A stretch of 64,000 bases of DNA from Coniosporium tulheliwenetii (lineage: Eukaryota > Ascomycota > Dothideomycetes): NCBI GenBank assembly GCA_030247845.1, contig JAPDRP010000002.1:434001-498000 (forward strand). The letters run 5' to 3'. A model generated the notes under the pieces. That model made no database searches. It was given only the letters and a program-made list of their open reading frames with translations, and was not told where the DNA came from. Position numbers and translations under genes: made by a program. Of the stretch, positions 23,601-35,420 are shown piece after piece. Position 1 is the stretch's first letter, and every line of letters begins with the position of its first letter.

Positions 23601-24766
23601 ATCCGTGTGTGTCCAGACCTTCCCCTGTCTGACTTGCATGGCGACATTGCCCTTGGCCCAGTTAAAGAATCTCTGTTACTGTCGTCTTCCATCAGTCCAA
23701 GAATGCGTTTTGCCTTGTCGTCTTGATATGTTGATTGTCGCGATTCAAGCGCTCTGCGGGCTCGCATCTCATTCTCCGGAAAATCATCAGAATCGAGTTC
23801 CAGCTCTTCCATGTCCTCTGCGTCTTCGTCGAAGACTAGTTCGTCTGCCAAAGTCATGCTGCCGAACTTGCCACGCATAGGCGAGCCGGTCGGAGTTTGC
23901 AAGGAATATCTTTGAACGTGCGCAATGCTGATCGAACTGCAAAGACTCGTGTTTCTCGCATGACGCCCGTTCCGGCTGCACGAATAACGGCTGACAGATC
24001 GGACACTGGTGGTGTCGCTTTCGTTTCCAAGGCCACTATCATGGGCATTATCCTCAGCCTCGCTGCTCGCGCCTGGTTCATGCGTGGCTTCCTCGTGAGC
24101 GGCTAGCTCTGTCACAATCGTCCGAAGTCTTGCCTCTGTGACATGAACCCGCCGCTCAAGCTGCCGTTTTTCATCATTCCAAGTCTTCCTTTCTTTCTCC
24201 CACAGTTCATGTACGCGGTCTGAGTCGTCCTCTTGAGTACGGATCTTCTTCTGTGAAGCTTCCAGTTTATCTTTCAGGTCGACGGTAGTTCTTTTGAGCT
24301 CTTCCCTCTCGTTCGAGATGTTCGCCAGAGCAGAAAGGGTTTCCTTTTCGGACTCCTCAAACCTGGTTTCGGCAATTCGGCTGTCCCTGATGGCTTGTGC
24401 AAGCTCATCGCTTAGAGACTCGTTGTCCGTCCTCGCTCCGTGCAGGTCGTCTTCAAGATTCTCAATGAACTTGATTTTAGACTCTAGATCTCGGCGCAAT
24501 GATAGGATCTCTGATACCAGCGAAGCTTGTAATGTCGGAGTGAATCTTCGTGGATCAAGGATAGAAACGTTATCATCGTCTGCAAGGTCTGGTGCATCGG
24601 CAGGGAGAGGGGGCGGTGAGGATGATGGTCCAGGGGACGACGTCCCGTATCGCGAAGTCCGTCGTGACAAAGCTAGTCTCGGCGTGTAGAAGGGCGTCTC
24701 TGTTGGCGAGGAGGCGACATAAGGTGAGCCGGACGTCCCACAATCCGAGAAGTAATCGGTGGCCAT
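20691..24766 (-). CDS. ApsA/Num1-like cortical nuclear-migration anchor with C-terminal PH domain
   Basis: Cortical protein family that anchors dynein for nuclear positioning (A. nidulans ApsA, yeast Num1, S. pombe Mcp5). Exon 1 runs from 24766 to 21632 and exon 2 from 21584; the intron is 21631-21585 (GTAAGT...CTATAG). The N-terminal ~250 residues are coiled coil (SLRRDLESKIKFIENLEDDL). The middle is Ser/Pro-rich with 'TQTE' motifs. The PH domain spans the intron: GEWMWKYVRKRKSFG, GVRHKRWVWLSPYERSVMW, DRSILILTPARALKFTA and HYLWLTALSFLAHSS. The frame shifts by one at a run of five G (23314-23318 on +). Near 20842 another shift leads to a C-terminus ending DPFRGF, the terminal motif I recall for ApsA relatives; without it the frame would run to 20503. 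The protein is shorter than Num1 and lacks its long tandem repeats. Confidence 0.82.
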
Positions 24767-27359
24767 CGCCGGCGATCGCTGCTCTGTCGGTATCCGCTGA
24801 TTCTTCCGGGCTGGGCTAGTCCGAAGCCCACAAAGTACGGGGGATGGTCTTATTGCCCTGGTGGCGTTTCTAACGGAAACTGACCTGCTGCGCTTAATGC
24901 ATTACTCTGCACAGCCCTTTGATATGTCTCGGCGCGCGGGCATTCGAGGCACTGTCCTGAGCTTTGAATGAACTGTGAAGGCCTGTGGCAGTTGCAGTAC
25001 GGCGTGGACTTCTGCGGCGCAAGTACCTGATCCAACCAGATTTCCGGTATGTGGCGTTCCAGCGTGCTGCTCTGAGGGTAGTCCGCTGGGCGCGTGGCAA
25101 CGGACCAGCGTGGTCGAAGTAGTACGACGTGACACAGGGAGTAGCAAATACCCACGCCGTGCAACGACTGTGGATAGAGTCCAGCTCTTGATAAGGAATC
25201 CAAGCACTCTTCACGCAAAAGGTACGAGCTTCTTAAGACGCTACGTTGAAGTAATCAGATATGAACTCCGGTAGGAACAAGGTATTCAGGATTCAACGGC
25301 ATTCATTTATCTTACCTTGTTCAATGTTCAAGCGCAAGCAGCAGTGGTTCGGATTTGAATAAGTGACAGACGTTACGACAATTTCCAGGCCCAGAATCGG
25401 ATTGCAGAAGTGGTATGTAGAAGCAATCAAGGCGTACAGTGACTGGACGTACACAAGGACTGCTAAGAAACCACACCGTGTAAAGCACCGCAGGTGTTAC
25501 GAACGGAATACGAAGAAAGAGAATTGCAGATGCTCCAGCACGAGCCGAGAACGAAGGAAACACGTTTGATGCATGCACCGCAGATCCCGCAGGAAGTGGA
25601 CCCTTGGGGGAAGGTGCGTGGACCGTGACTGATGCAAGCAGAAAGAGCACAGGGGAAGCCGGGTGACAGTCCAGGAACGGAGCCAACGCGATATAACGCC
25701 ACGTAAAACAGCGAATGAGAAGTTCGGTAGAGCGGAAACTCTAAGGAAATTAAATGCTCGGCGATGAAGCAGGCTGCATGTGTGCCTTAAGCATCCCTAT
25801 GAGCAGATGGCGCCGCGTGCACTAGGATTATTTCACTGCAGAGGCGCCCTCCATTGGGCTCCGAACGCTGGAGGCGGCTCTGGCGGGCGCGCCAGACCTC
25901 GCCCGTTCCCGCGAGCAGGGTTCAGGGGCCAACTGGTTCCAGGTAACTGGCCTAACGGCTGCTGCGAGTTGTTTCCGAAACGCGCAGCAGCGATGGGGAG
26001 AGCTCGCCGTTGTGGCAGCGAGGCTTGCGCCAGACCCGCACACAGACTGCCCAGGTGCTCTCAACAAGCGTCAGGGGCATGAAGATCGATCACCACCCAG
26101 CGGTGACATTCACATCGTTGAAGATGTGAACGGCAACCTACGCAGCCGTGTCAGGTTTCGCTCAACCGACGGCGGTCCCGATAATGAAGTCTTAGGTTCC
26201 TGAGGCGGCATCTTGAACCTCTACAGGGGAAACCAGGTGACATGGCTTGCACCAACATCGAAGCTAAATTGGCGTTGATAACCACGATCAAGCACCTCCT
26301 CTCCAAGCAGCAGGTTTCCACGCTAAAGCTTGCATTAGCATCACTGTTAATGCATCTCTTCCGGAAGATCTCTGAACTGCGCGCGTCTGACCCGAGTGCG
26401 TGGAGCGCCGGTGTAGCTTGTCCTCTTTGATGCGTTTCAAGTCTCTGTCCTTCCCGAAGACGCGGGCATCCGCTTCCACTCCCGGCGTAAACTCTTTTGT
26501 TGGCACGAGGCATCAGTTCATGCTGGCTTCCAGACTCCTGCCGGACCCGTGCTGTCGTGTCCACTGCGATTAAAAGCCACAACTCTCTACCCGAGGAGAG
26601 TTGCATAACGCGTATCACAACAGATAAAGCACGTCTTCGTTATTTCCCTTCAGGAACTCTCCTCCGCAAAGACTCGCTAACGCTGCGGAGTCGTTGAACG
26701 CAGGAGTTACCAAACGCGTGGTCTCATGAACGACTAAAGTCAGAATTCCAGCCTAAGCAACACAGAGTGCTCGAAGAGGGTTGGACCGAGATCACGACAT
26801 CGGCCATCATGATAGGACCTCGTCTTTGGAGACCTACGAGTACGCTCGTCGAGTGGGAGCCGCACAGTTGAAGTTATGCTTTGTGTCGGTCGATCTAGTC
26901 AACATTGCACTGTCGTCAGTAACGGTCTCACTTCCGAACCCGCGGCCGCTTGCAAATCTGCACGAGTCACGACCGCCAGGTCTCAGACTCCACGTCCAGC
27001 GCGCTTGCCAAACCGAAAAAACAGTCCTTCTGACCAGACGGCTGCGATTGCATGATGTTGGCTCAAACGCAAATCGCTGTCAACAGCAATCTGGCGGTCC
27101 CATGGTTTGCTTCACTTGCCTTTCCCCCACGCCGTTAGCCGTTGCGATCCACACCGGGAACAGGGAGTTTTCATACGACGAAAAACCCGGGTTTGGCTTG
27201 CGGCGAAAGGAAAGGGCTGAACCTTCGTGCCCCTGAATGATATCAGGCACGCCAGGCAAAGATCTGTGCCGCGCCACCTTATCGATAACCACAATATGCC
27301 TCAGGATTTGACGGCTTTTGCCGAGCGGTAATTAATTTTCTAACCTCCAACACGACACG
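24767..27359. other. Gene-poor interval (2.6 kb)
   Basis: No domain-bearing frame was found on either strand. A GC-rich patch at 25850-26060 and several 60-150 codon frames look like chance. It contains the upstream regions of the ApsA-like gene and of the CNS1 gene. Confidence 0.45.
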
Positions 27360-28753
27360 ATGTCACGAGTAGAGAACCTTCCTGAAGACTTTGACAAGAA
27401 GCTCGATCTCAACAACGGCACTCAAACCCAAGCCGTAGCGCCGAACACGAGCATTCCAGAATCTCTCAATTCTCAAGCAACGCCCTTCCCGCTCAAGCAA
27501 GATGGGACATCGAATACCCCAAATCCCTCGCAGCCCGGTGCCGCCATGCCTCCGGCGATGGCCTCCATAAAGCAGCACACAGCCGACGAGGTCCTGAAAA
27601 TGATGAACCGGTCGCCGCTCTTCATGACCACGCTGGACGAGACGGACGGCGAGGGTGGAGAGAATATCGAGCTCGAGGCTCTCAAGGCGCTGGCGTATGA
27701 AGGCACCAGAGCGGAGGTAGCAGGGAACTTTAGGGAGCAGGGGAACGAATGTGCGAGGGCAAAGCAGTGGACTGATGCTCGGGAATTCTATGATAAGGCG
27801 ATCGCGGCGCTGAAGGCACCCGTTAAGCCGCAGAACCCCGAGGAAGGCCCTGCGGTAATGGAGATAGTAGAGCTTGATGAAGAGGCTGAGAAGAAAAAGG
27901 AGGTGGAGATAGAGGAGGCTTGCTATATTAATCGGGCGTTGTGTCATCTAGAGAAGAGTATGGGCCCCCACGGCAGTCTTTTGATACTTAGACGTATGAA
28001 GGCGCTTGCTTATCATATCTATCACTCTATCCAGAAAACTACCGTTCATGCATCCGCGACTGCGCGTCAACCCTCCGTATCAATCCCCGCAATATAAAGG
28101 CCTACTTCCGCTCCGCAACCGCCTGCCTCGCCCTTGACAAGCTCGACGAAGCAGCCGACGCCTGCTCAATAGGCCTCTCAGTTGACCCCCAAAACAGCGC
28201 GCTCAAAGCCTTGTCCCAAAAGATCTCCGCGCGCAAGGCCCATCTTGAACAACTCGAACGCGCCCGGCGCGAGCGCGAGCAGCGCAAAGCCGCAGAAGCG
28301 CACACGCTCGCGGTAGCGCTTAAAGCACGCAACATCCGTACGCGCACAACGGCGCGACCACCAAGCGATATGGAAGATGCGCAGATCAAGCTCGAAGCGC
28401 CGCTCGATCCCTCTTCCACGCTCTCGATACCTGTGCTCCTGCTCTACCCCCTACACGCGCAGACGGACTTCGTCAAAGCGTTCCGTGAGTCGGAGACGCT
28501 GGCCGAGCATCTCGCGTACATCCTGCCGGTGCCCTGGGATGAGAAAGGGGAGTATACGGCGGAGAGCGTGGAGTGCTATGTTGAGACTGCGACGGGCGGG
28601 CTGGTCAAGGCGGGGAAGAAGCTGCCACTGTCGAAGATTTTGGGGAGTGGTAAGGTTGAGCTTGTGGATGAGCTGCTGAGTGTTAATGTGCTTCCAAAGG
28701 GCGCGGCCGCTGCGTGGATTGAGGAATTTAAACGGAGGCGGAGGACGCCTTGA
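27360..28753 (+). CDS. TPR co-chaperone Cns1/TTC4 homologue
   Basis: Hsp90/Hsp70 co-chaperone of the cytosol, essential in yeast. Exon 1 is 27360-27957 and exon 2 is 28035-28753; the intron is 27958-28034 (GTATGG...TCCAG), giving 438 aa. Splicing restores HLEK|KNYRSCIRDCA inside the TPR array. An N-terminal acidic/Pro-rich segment carries MNRSPLFMTTLDE, typical of the family. TPR helices follow (GNFREQGNECARAKQW...FYDKAIAALK; AYFRSATACLALDKLDEA), then an Arg/Glu-rich helix. The C-terminal 'wheel' domain shows VLLLYPLHAQTDFVKAF, LPVPWDEKGEY and KLPLSKIL. All parts are present and the frame is intact. Confidence 0.92.
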
Positions 28754-29208
28754 GGCACGTGACGGGGCAAATAGGTCATCAGGCGGAAGGCGTGAATGGC
28801 AGCTGCGTCTAAGAAGGAGCCGTGACAGCGTGATGTCAATGTACCGAGACGTGCGACTGCTCGAAGTCGATGTCTGGCTTAGAGCGCCGCGGAGTCGATT
28901 GGCGACAAAGGTAAGCGGATTCTTGAAAGGATCTCACTTTCGCGAATGCTACAAGACGCGGTCCTCTGCCGGAAGCGCTCGAAGCTTTCCAAGCTCTTGA
29001 GTCAATGGTCTAGGCGAAATCACTAGTTCAGTGATCGCAGCGTAGTGCCCAATATCAGATCACATGACCTCTCCCTGCACGACCTCATGGGTCCAGACAG
29101 CCATTTTCAAGTCCACCTCAAGGAGATAGCTTCAAATTGCACGATATGTAATCCTTTCCATGAAGCTGTGCCACCGACACTAAGTATATATTCCGTGAAC
29201 CAATACCA
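28754..29208. other. Intergenic between convergent genes
   Basis: This is the 3' flank shared by the CNS1 gene and the convergent unknown gene. No gene was seen. Confidence 0.5.
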
Positions 29209-31220
29209 TCAGCCCTCTCCCATGACCACGTCCTTCGCCTTCTTTTCCGTCTCTTCGTCCTCAGGTCGCAGCAAATACGCTAGGACGCCCCACACAACCC
29301 TCATGGCCTCCTCCCGATCCGTCACGCTGAACAGGTCGTACCAGCGAGTGCGCGACAGTTGCGGACTGCACCAGTCCGGATCAGACGGCCGAGTGGCTGG
29401 GAAAGTGCCTTCGATTAGGTAATCAAGGTATGCGGCGTGGACGCGCAGCTTGAGCATGCTGATGTGGTGGTTGAGGGAGGAGACGAGGAAGACCTGTATT
29501 TTCTCGGTTAGCTGACAAGCCGGCATGTTTCGATACGGACTGAAGAGATGGGAGCGGGGACGAGCAGCATTTACCTCGTCCCATTCACTTTCTTTCGACT
29601 TGCCGACAGCCTTATACTCGACCCTCGGATCCCAGAAGCCGCTGCCTGGCCGAAGCGCCTTCCACGCATCGATGGCGCTAACTTTTTCTTCTTCTCCCGC
29701 ACACCCATTATTCTCCTCGCCCGCTTCTCCCTTTCGCCTTCCTTCCCTTCCTTCTCCTCAGCATCACCCGCATCCCCCTCACCAGCCCTACTAACCTCCT
29801 CCTCCCCCTCCCCTCCCCCAGCTCGCCACCCGCCCCACCACCCCACCTCGGCCTCTCAACCCACCACTTCCCCGCCCCCGGCTTCCTCTCCTCCCTCCCC
29901 TCCCTCGTCCTCTCCTGTGCCAGCCCCAACAACGCCCCCACCTCCCTCAGCAGATCCACCGTCCCCTTCTGGCCGGCTCCCTTCAACTCCGCCTCCACAT
30001 CCCCCATCCCGAACCCCGTCTCCTCCCTCACGCAAACACCTAGTACAGGCCCCACAAGCCAGCCCTGTCGAGCCCTGGTGCGGTCATTAGGAGTCTCCCA
30101 GACGGCGGTGCTGACGGCGACTGGGAAGCGGAGGGATTGCAGGGAGAGGTGGACGGGCCGGCGCGGCGCGCTGAGGGTGAGGCCGAAGGACCAGGCTAGC
30201 GGCTCCAGGAAGGCGGAGATGGTTTGGACGCGGTAGGGTGGCGGCATTAGGGTCCCGGTGGAGATGCGGTAGCCGGTGTAGGTGCCGGGGGGCCTTGGGT
30301 TGAGCGGGCTGGGGGGTGGGTGGGGTTGCTGAGGATGATGGGGAAGAGGAGGTTGGAGGATTTTGGCGAGGCGGAAGTTGTGGAAGGGGGATTGAGACGC
30401 GGTGCAACATCGGAGCTGGAGGATATGGGAGTGTTAGGTTGTACCGTTTTTGCGTCTGCGTCTGTGGCGGCAGCTGTAGCTGAGACTGAGGTGTCGGCAC
30501 AGCGGTCAATTGCTATCCTAGCCTTCTTGCGAGGCTCTGCGTCTGCAGGTACTGTGCTGTTCTGATCGGGCTTGGAGAGCATGCCGTTCCCTCTGGCATC
30601 TTCTGGACAGCGGCTTTCGGGCTCGGTTTTCTTTTCCTCGCTGTCGGACTTCGGCGGAATGTAATTGTCGAGACTGGTGTCCCAATAGTACGCCATGTTG
30701 TCCATGCCGTCCCAGAAGCGGCGGAAGAAGGCGAGGCGCGGTGGCAGCTGGCCCGCTTTGGGAGTCCGGGTAAAGACGCAGTAAGCATCGTGATTGCGGT
30801 GTTGAATCTCCTTCAATCGGACGTAGAAGTCTCTGTCGGTTGGTATCGGACGGTCATTTGATAGGCGACGGTTTGCAGAGTTAGCATCGGTGGGCTCAGG
30901 GGCTTCTGCTGCATCGAGCAACGATCGAGACGGGAAATAGGACGAGCCCGTAGAAGCGGCGGGTAGGAGCGCCTCAAGACCATAGCTGGCCTCGCCGAAG
31001 GTTACGTTGAGCGCTGCGAAGTGGTCGATGGTAACATCGCCGGGCTTCCTAAGCCTGGCATAGGCTTGCACCAGGTCCGAGGCCGACTCTGCCGACCAGG
31101 GTCGCGGTCTCTGCGCAGAGGCTCGTTCGTAGTTTGGGAATGTGACCGGCGTAGGATGGGGCGGAGCGGGCCTCTCCTTCTCCACATCGAATCTTCCCGC
31201 TAAAAGGGTACCTTTGACAA
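29209..31220 (-). CDS. Multi-exon conserved fungal protein of unknown function
   Basis: The N-terminal part (about 31220 to 30430) reads RPWSAESASDLVQAYARL, GDVTIDHFAALNVTFG and LPPRLAFFRRFWDGMDNMAYYWDTS. The middle, in another frame, has PPGTYTGYRISTG, PPYRVQTISAFLEPLAWSFG, RFPVAVSTAVWETPNDR and GKWWVERPRWGGG. The C-terminal part has AIDAWKALRPGSGFWDPRVEY. After an intron at 29574-29494 (GTAAAT, CTAAC, ACAG) it continues VFLVSSLNHHISMLKLRVHA to the stop at 29209. These blocks are clearly coding and resemble an uncharacterised fungal family. Frame changes between them at 30310-30430 and in a GA/GGA-rich linker at 29720-29840 could be introns or missing bases in G runs; I could not settle them. 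No ATG opens the first frame, and a CTATAG acceptor near 31220 suggests a small upstream exon. No enzymatic motif was recognised. Confidence 0.6.
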
Positions 31221-32501
31221 TGACCGTTAGCTATAGTTATTTCTGGTCGATTGCTTCTCATCGAGAGTCTGCAAGGCCGGGGAGGAGACGTGAGAATACA
31301 ATTGGTATGGAATCTGGGTTTAAGTCTGCGTATTCGCTGTGGGACTTTTTTGAGACGCTCGCGAGCAACATTCTCGATATTTGATCACGACGATGACTCT
31401 CACGGCCACACAACGCATCATCCTAAATGGCTTCAAACCCGCGAGGCTTAATTACTAGCCAGAAAAGACCCGCGCCTTACGGCATAGGAGGCGCGAACTC
31501 CAGCGTGAATGGAAATCATAGTGCTGAGGATAGAAGTGGACTCAGGGATGGAGACAGACGCTCGAGATAAATCACAGCGCAAGGGACAGATTGATTCTAC
31601 GACAGAAGATAAGGTACGAGGATGGGATACTGAGGGACGGGACTACCTACTGCTGGAACCGAAGCCAAACATATCAGTTGATGCTCACCACGATGATGGA
31701 GAATCTCTGGAAGGGAAGCAGTCATCTATCTTGGTTGACGACGGGAGACAGGGCTCGGGCCGCAGTGGTTCCATTCCGTCGAGTGCGGTGTTGTGTGTTT
31801 CAACATGGATGTGCTAGCCCTCTCATGCACTCCTCATGCAGGATCCTTGATGTTGGATCACCCGGAGAACTCCATCTGTTTTATGATCTGATGGCCGAGT
31901 TTTGCATACAGGTACATTTCTGTGAAGCTGTAGAACAGTAATAGAGCTGCTACAAATATCAAGAACTGTGGTGTTAGATCGCGTGAGACATGCAGACACG
32001 CCACGTGATGTGCCCAAGATCCGGCCCACGTTCTCGGCTCAACGGCGGAGATTCTATTAATGGAATCTCATGGCGTTCTTCCCCGGACGATCATCTCCCG
32101 TCAACCAGGGCGACACAGCCTCAAGAGCCGTCCTGTCGTCTTTTTCGCCTCTTTCGCCTCGACCAGAGGCCAGAAGAGGAGGACAAAATAGAAACAAGAG
32201 CGAGATCGCCATTGCCACAGCGCCTCCCAGCCGCTGCGGTATCGCGCTAATCTTGAAACGAAAGCTTGCAGTCGACTGGCCGTAAGCGCCTCACGTCTCT
32301 CCCTGGACTCTCAGGGCCCTCAACACTCCCAAAGCGACAAGATGAAACCGGCCCAGCCTCACAATTTGCCCCACGAAGCTCCTCTGCCTACGGCTCTTTG
32401 CCATCCGGCCATCGTCGAACCCACTTCCGACGAGGCCCACGGGCCTCCTTGTTTCTGCCGATCGGCGGGCTGCGGTAAGGTGGACTTGGTGTTTTATCTC
32501 C
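31221..32501. other. Divergent intergenic region, possible small 5' exon
   Basis: It may contain the missing first exon of the unknown gene to the left (31220-31400). Otherwise no gene was seen. It also carries the promoter of the Ser/Thr-rich surface-protein gene. Confidence 0.45.
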
Positions 32502-34481
32502 ATGGCTCTCCAGTTTTCGTATGCATGCATTGCTCCGTTTCTCTTTTGTCAAAGTCTTCATGCCTCATATCCTTTTCCTGCATCCTGTCGCATGGCTTCT
32601 GTTGTAGTTCCGAGTCCAAAGCGTGTCATCAGACAGTACCGAAACTCTACATCTCTAGCATTTGATGCGGTGACGAGTCGCGCGCAGCAGCTCTCTGCTG
32701 TGCCTACCAGTCCCTCCGGCTCCCGAATGGCGTCAAATTTCCAGTCAGACTTTCCGAGTAACTCCACCGATTTTCCAATTGTCCCGGATCAACGAACGGA
32801 TCGACCACCTGTACAGTCCGCTATATCACCAGTAACGAGCGCACCCACAGCCGTTACTGCGACTGGGAGCATAAGACGGTCTATAATAACGTTTACAACT
32901 ACCATAACGCTACCCGTTTCTCTTCCTACGCAGACTAGCATATCTAATGACGGTATCCGAACATCCCCTACTTCAGCCGCACCAGTCTCGTCTGGAACCG
33001 CCGATCTATCATCATTCACCATCTCAATCCGGTCGCGGCCTCCTATGCGCCCGTCTGATAGAACGAGCCTGGATTGGAGCGCCGTACTTCCGACATCGAC
33101 CATCAGCTCCTCTGGTAGTCAGCTGACCACAAGTGCGACGACAGCGACGTCCGTTGCTTCGACTCCTGAGACAACCGCCCTTTATGGTGGAGCAGAAACA
33201 AGCCGTGGCAATCCATCTGAGCACAACAGTGCCGATTCGCCGCGCGTTTCCGCACCCGCTGTTGCTGGAGGTGTTCTCGGAGGGTTCGTAGGCCTGGCAT
33301 TAATAGGCGCGCTGTTGTTCCTATGTTGCCGCCATCGCCATCCCAGGAGAAGCTTCGGAGCTTGGAAGAGACGGATAACGGAGAAGTGGCGGACGGATGA
33401 TGAATCAGTGTCCTCGGCCGAGGCCAGGCCTCTCATGAGCAGAGCCAGAGACTTCGCTCAGAACTGTTTACCGGTCACAGCACTCGCCGCTAGGATCAAG
33501 CGCCGGCGGGAGTCTCACCACTCCCGGCATGCTTCCGCTCGCTCAAGCCGGTTCTTCTTACCTGAGGTCACGCAGGCCTCTCGGTGCCCGACAGGCTTCT
33601 ATGACTTTGATGACCCATTCCGAGACCCAGAGACAAGTGCGGGACCTGCTCCCCTCCGCTGCACGAATCCAGATCCTTCGGTGCCGAGCACACCCTCCGC
33701 AACACCGACACCTGCGGCATCAATCAATAGCGCACGCCCGTCCTTCGGACGGAAAATATCAGGACTACCCATATTTGCTGCAATGACAAGCCGCAACGTC
33801 CGAACTCCACCGCAGAGCCTCTTTGATAGAAGCGGGCGGCCCAGCACGTCAGGCACCGGCAGGTCTAGCCCAGCGCCGCTCGCGCAACAGTACACCAGAG
33901 GGAGCCCCAAGAGCAGCAGCTCGAACCTCGCTCCAGCACCGCGCTTCCTCGCACCGCCTCCATTCACCTTTCCGACGGCCGGCCCGCCTCCGAATACACC
34001 CGTTCACGGCACGACCCCCAGCATGCTCGACCGGCCCAATCCTCTGAAGACCTCAATCCAGAATCCCACCTCCACCTCCAACCCCACCCCTTCCAACTCT
34101 CTACCAGCGCAACCAAAGAACATCTACCTCGTTCCTCCCTCCTCTTCCTCTCCCCCTTCCGGCTCCGCTCCCTCCACTTTTCCCGGCCGCCCCTATACTG
34201 CTCCTCGTCCCCGCACCGTCTCTCCCGCCCGTACCCTCGCCTCCCAACACAGTCGCAGCAGCAGCCTCCCCATCTCGCGCACCGTGTCCGCGGCCTCTAC
34301 GACGCAGCAGCAGCGCGCACGCAGCAGGATCAGCGATCCGTTCGTGCTGGACTGTCCTGAGGTGCTGGGGTATGGGAAGGGCAGCAATTCTGGCCCTAGC
34401 GCGGGTGCCGGTGCGTCGGCCAGGACGAGGAGTATGCAAGATGAGGCGGTATCGCCGAGGGACTGGGCTGTCAACCTCTGA
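32502..34481 (+). CDS. Single-pass Ser/Thr-rich membrane protein (mucin/sensor-like)
   Basis: Single exon, 659 aa. The first ~27 residues (MALQFSYACIAPFLFCQSLH) look like a signal peptide. Residues ~60-250 are extremely rich in Ser, Thr and Pro, as expected for an O-mannosylated extracellular stalk. One transmembrane segment near 250-275 (VAGGVLGGFVGLALIGALLF) begins with the Gly-rich AGGVLGG motif usual in fungal wall-sensor-like proteins and is followed by a CCRHRHPRR stop-transfer. The cytoplasmic tail of ~380 residues is again Ser/Pro-rich with short basic patches. No WSC or other globular ectodomain is visible, so it is only architecturally like Mid2/Wsc sensors. Low complexity means homology would be hard to prove. 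The frame is intact. Confidence 0.7.
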   Translation: MALQFSYACIAPFLFCQSLHASYPFPASCRMASVVVPSPKRVIRQYRNSTSLAFDAVTSRAQQLSAVPTSPSGSRMASNFQSDFPSNSTDFPIVPDQRTDRPPVQSAISPVTSAPTAVTATGSIRRSIITFTTTITLPVSLPTQTSISNDGIRTSPTSAAPVSSGTADLSSFTISIRSRPPMRPSDRTSLDWSAVLPTSTISSSGSQLTTSATTATSVASTPETTALYGGAETSRGNPSEHNSADSPRVSAPAVAGGVLGGFVGLALIGALLFLCCRHRHPRRSFGAWKRRITEKWRTDDESVSSAEARPLMSRARDFAQNCLPVTALAARIKRRRESHHSRHASARSSRFFLPEVTQASRCPTGFYDFDDPFRDPETSAGPAPLRCTNPDPSVPSTPSATPTPAASINSARPSFGRKISGLPIFAAMTSRNVRTPPQSLFDRSGRPSTSGTGRSSPAPLAQQYTRGSPKSSSSNLAPAPRFLAPPPFTFPTAGPPPNTPVHGTTPSMLDRPNPLKTSIQNPTSTSNPTPSNSLPAQPKNIYLVPPSSSSPPSGSAPSTFPGRPYTAPRPRTVSPARTLASQHSRSSSLPISRTVSAASTTQQQRARSRISDPFVLDCPEVLGYGKGSNSGPSAGAGASARTRSMQDEAVSPRDWAVNL

Positions 34482-35420
34482 ACAAGTTTTGAACGGCGTC
34501 GCGCTTTGGTGTGTACTATGATGAAGATTATGAGACAGATGACGGAAACATGTAAGAGTGCATTTGTTGGTGTTTTTGGTGTCGGCAAAATCGCATTGGG
34601 AAAAGAGGCGTATGGGGTATACATATCTTGTTTGCATAATCTGCGTGGAGGGATCGGATGCATCCTGTGTTCACGTCTTGGAAGCATTGAAGCGTGGGGG
34701 CTTGGATGGTAACTATACGAGATGATGCGGATATACCCAGATGAGATATACATAGAGTACAGTAATAATCACAGCCATCTACAAGAACTCTCTAGTCTGT
34801 GCAGTGATAACAACTTACGCCCAAGTCGAGAGTTGCGGCACTGTATTGGCTGATCCAGGGCAGCAAAATGGCTGTTTTGCAGCAGCTATGAGCCGGTTCT
34901 GCATCACGTGTCATGCTTGCTTCAGTAAGGTAGGTCTTACTGTAACGGCTCAACCCATCCCTTCAGAAGATAAGCTTCATTCGTACGGACGACCCTGACA
35001 TGTTCAAACGCCCTTTCTTAGCTAACAGGAGGGCCTTTGACTACCTAGGAACTGATGCACACTAGCTGTCGATATGTCCTGATAGTGTTCAGGTAGAAAT
35101 CTGCTGCCTGCTGCCTTCTTCGGTGATCACCGATCTCAATACCTAGTTCAGAGGTTTGTGGCACAGTTCCAATATTCTACGGAAGACCTGAACGCCACTA
35201 TCTGCCTTCTGCCTTAATGCTGCAGACTCGAAACGCCTCTCACGTGTAGGTTTCAACCTCGTCAGACCTCATCAGCTCAAGTGGAATCTCTTATAAGCGC
35301 TGTCATTCATTCGAGTTGCACCCAGTGTAGATAAAAACTACTCCTTTCATTCAGTGTGGTAACGATAGCTATTCGGGGTTCTTGAACTTCAAGCTGTCCC
35401 AGCTCACAGCGTCTGTCACA
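34482..35420. other. Intergenic, no supported gene
   Basis: It contains the promoter of the polytopic membrane-protein gene. Several CACGTG-like and GATA-like strings occur but none is distinctive. Confidence 0.45.

Noticed and set aside
30300..30320. A further certain homopolymer frameshift at the C6/G6 run in the unknown fungal gene
   Set aside because: The downstream frame (PLNPRPPGTYTGYR) is also compatible with an intron ending upstream, so this site was not counted with the firm cases.
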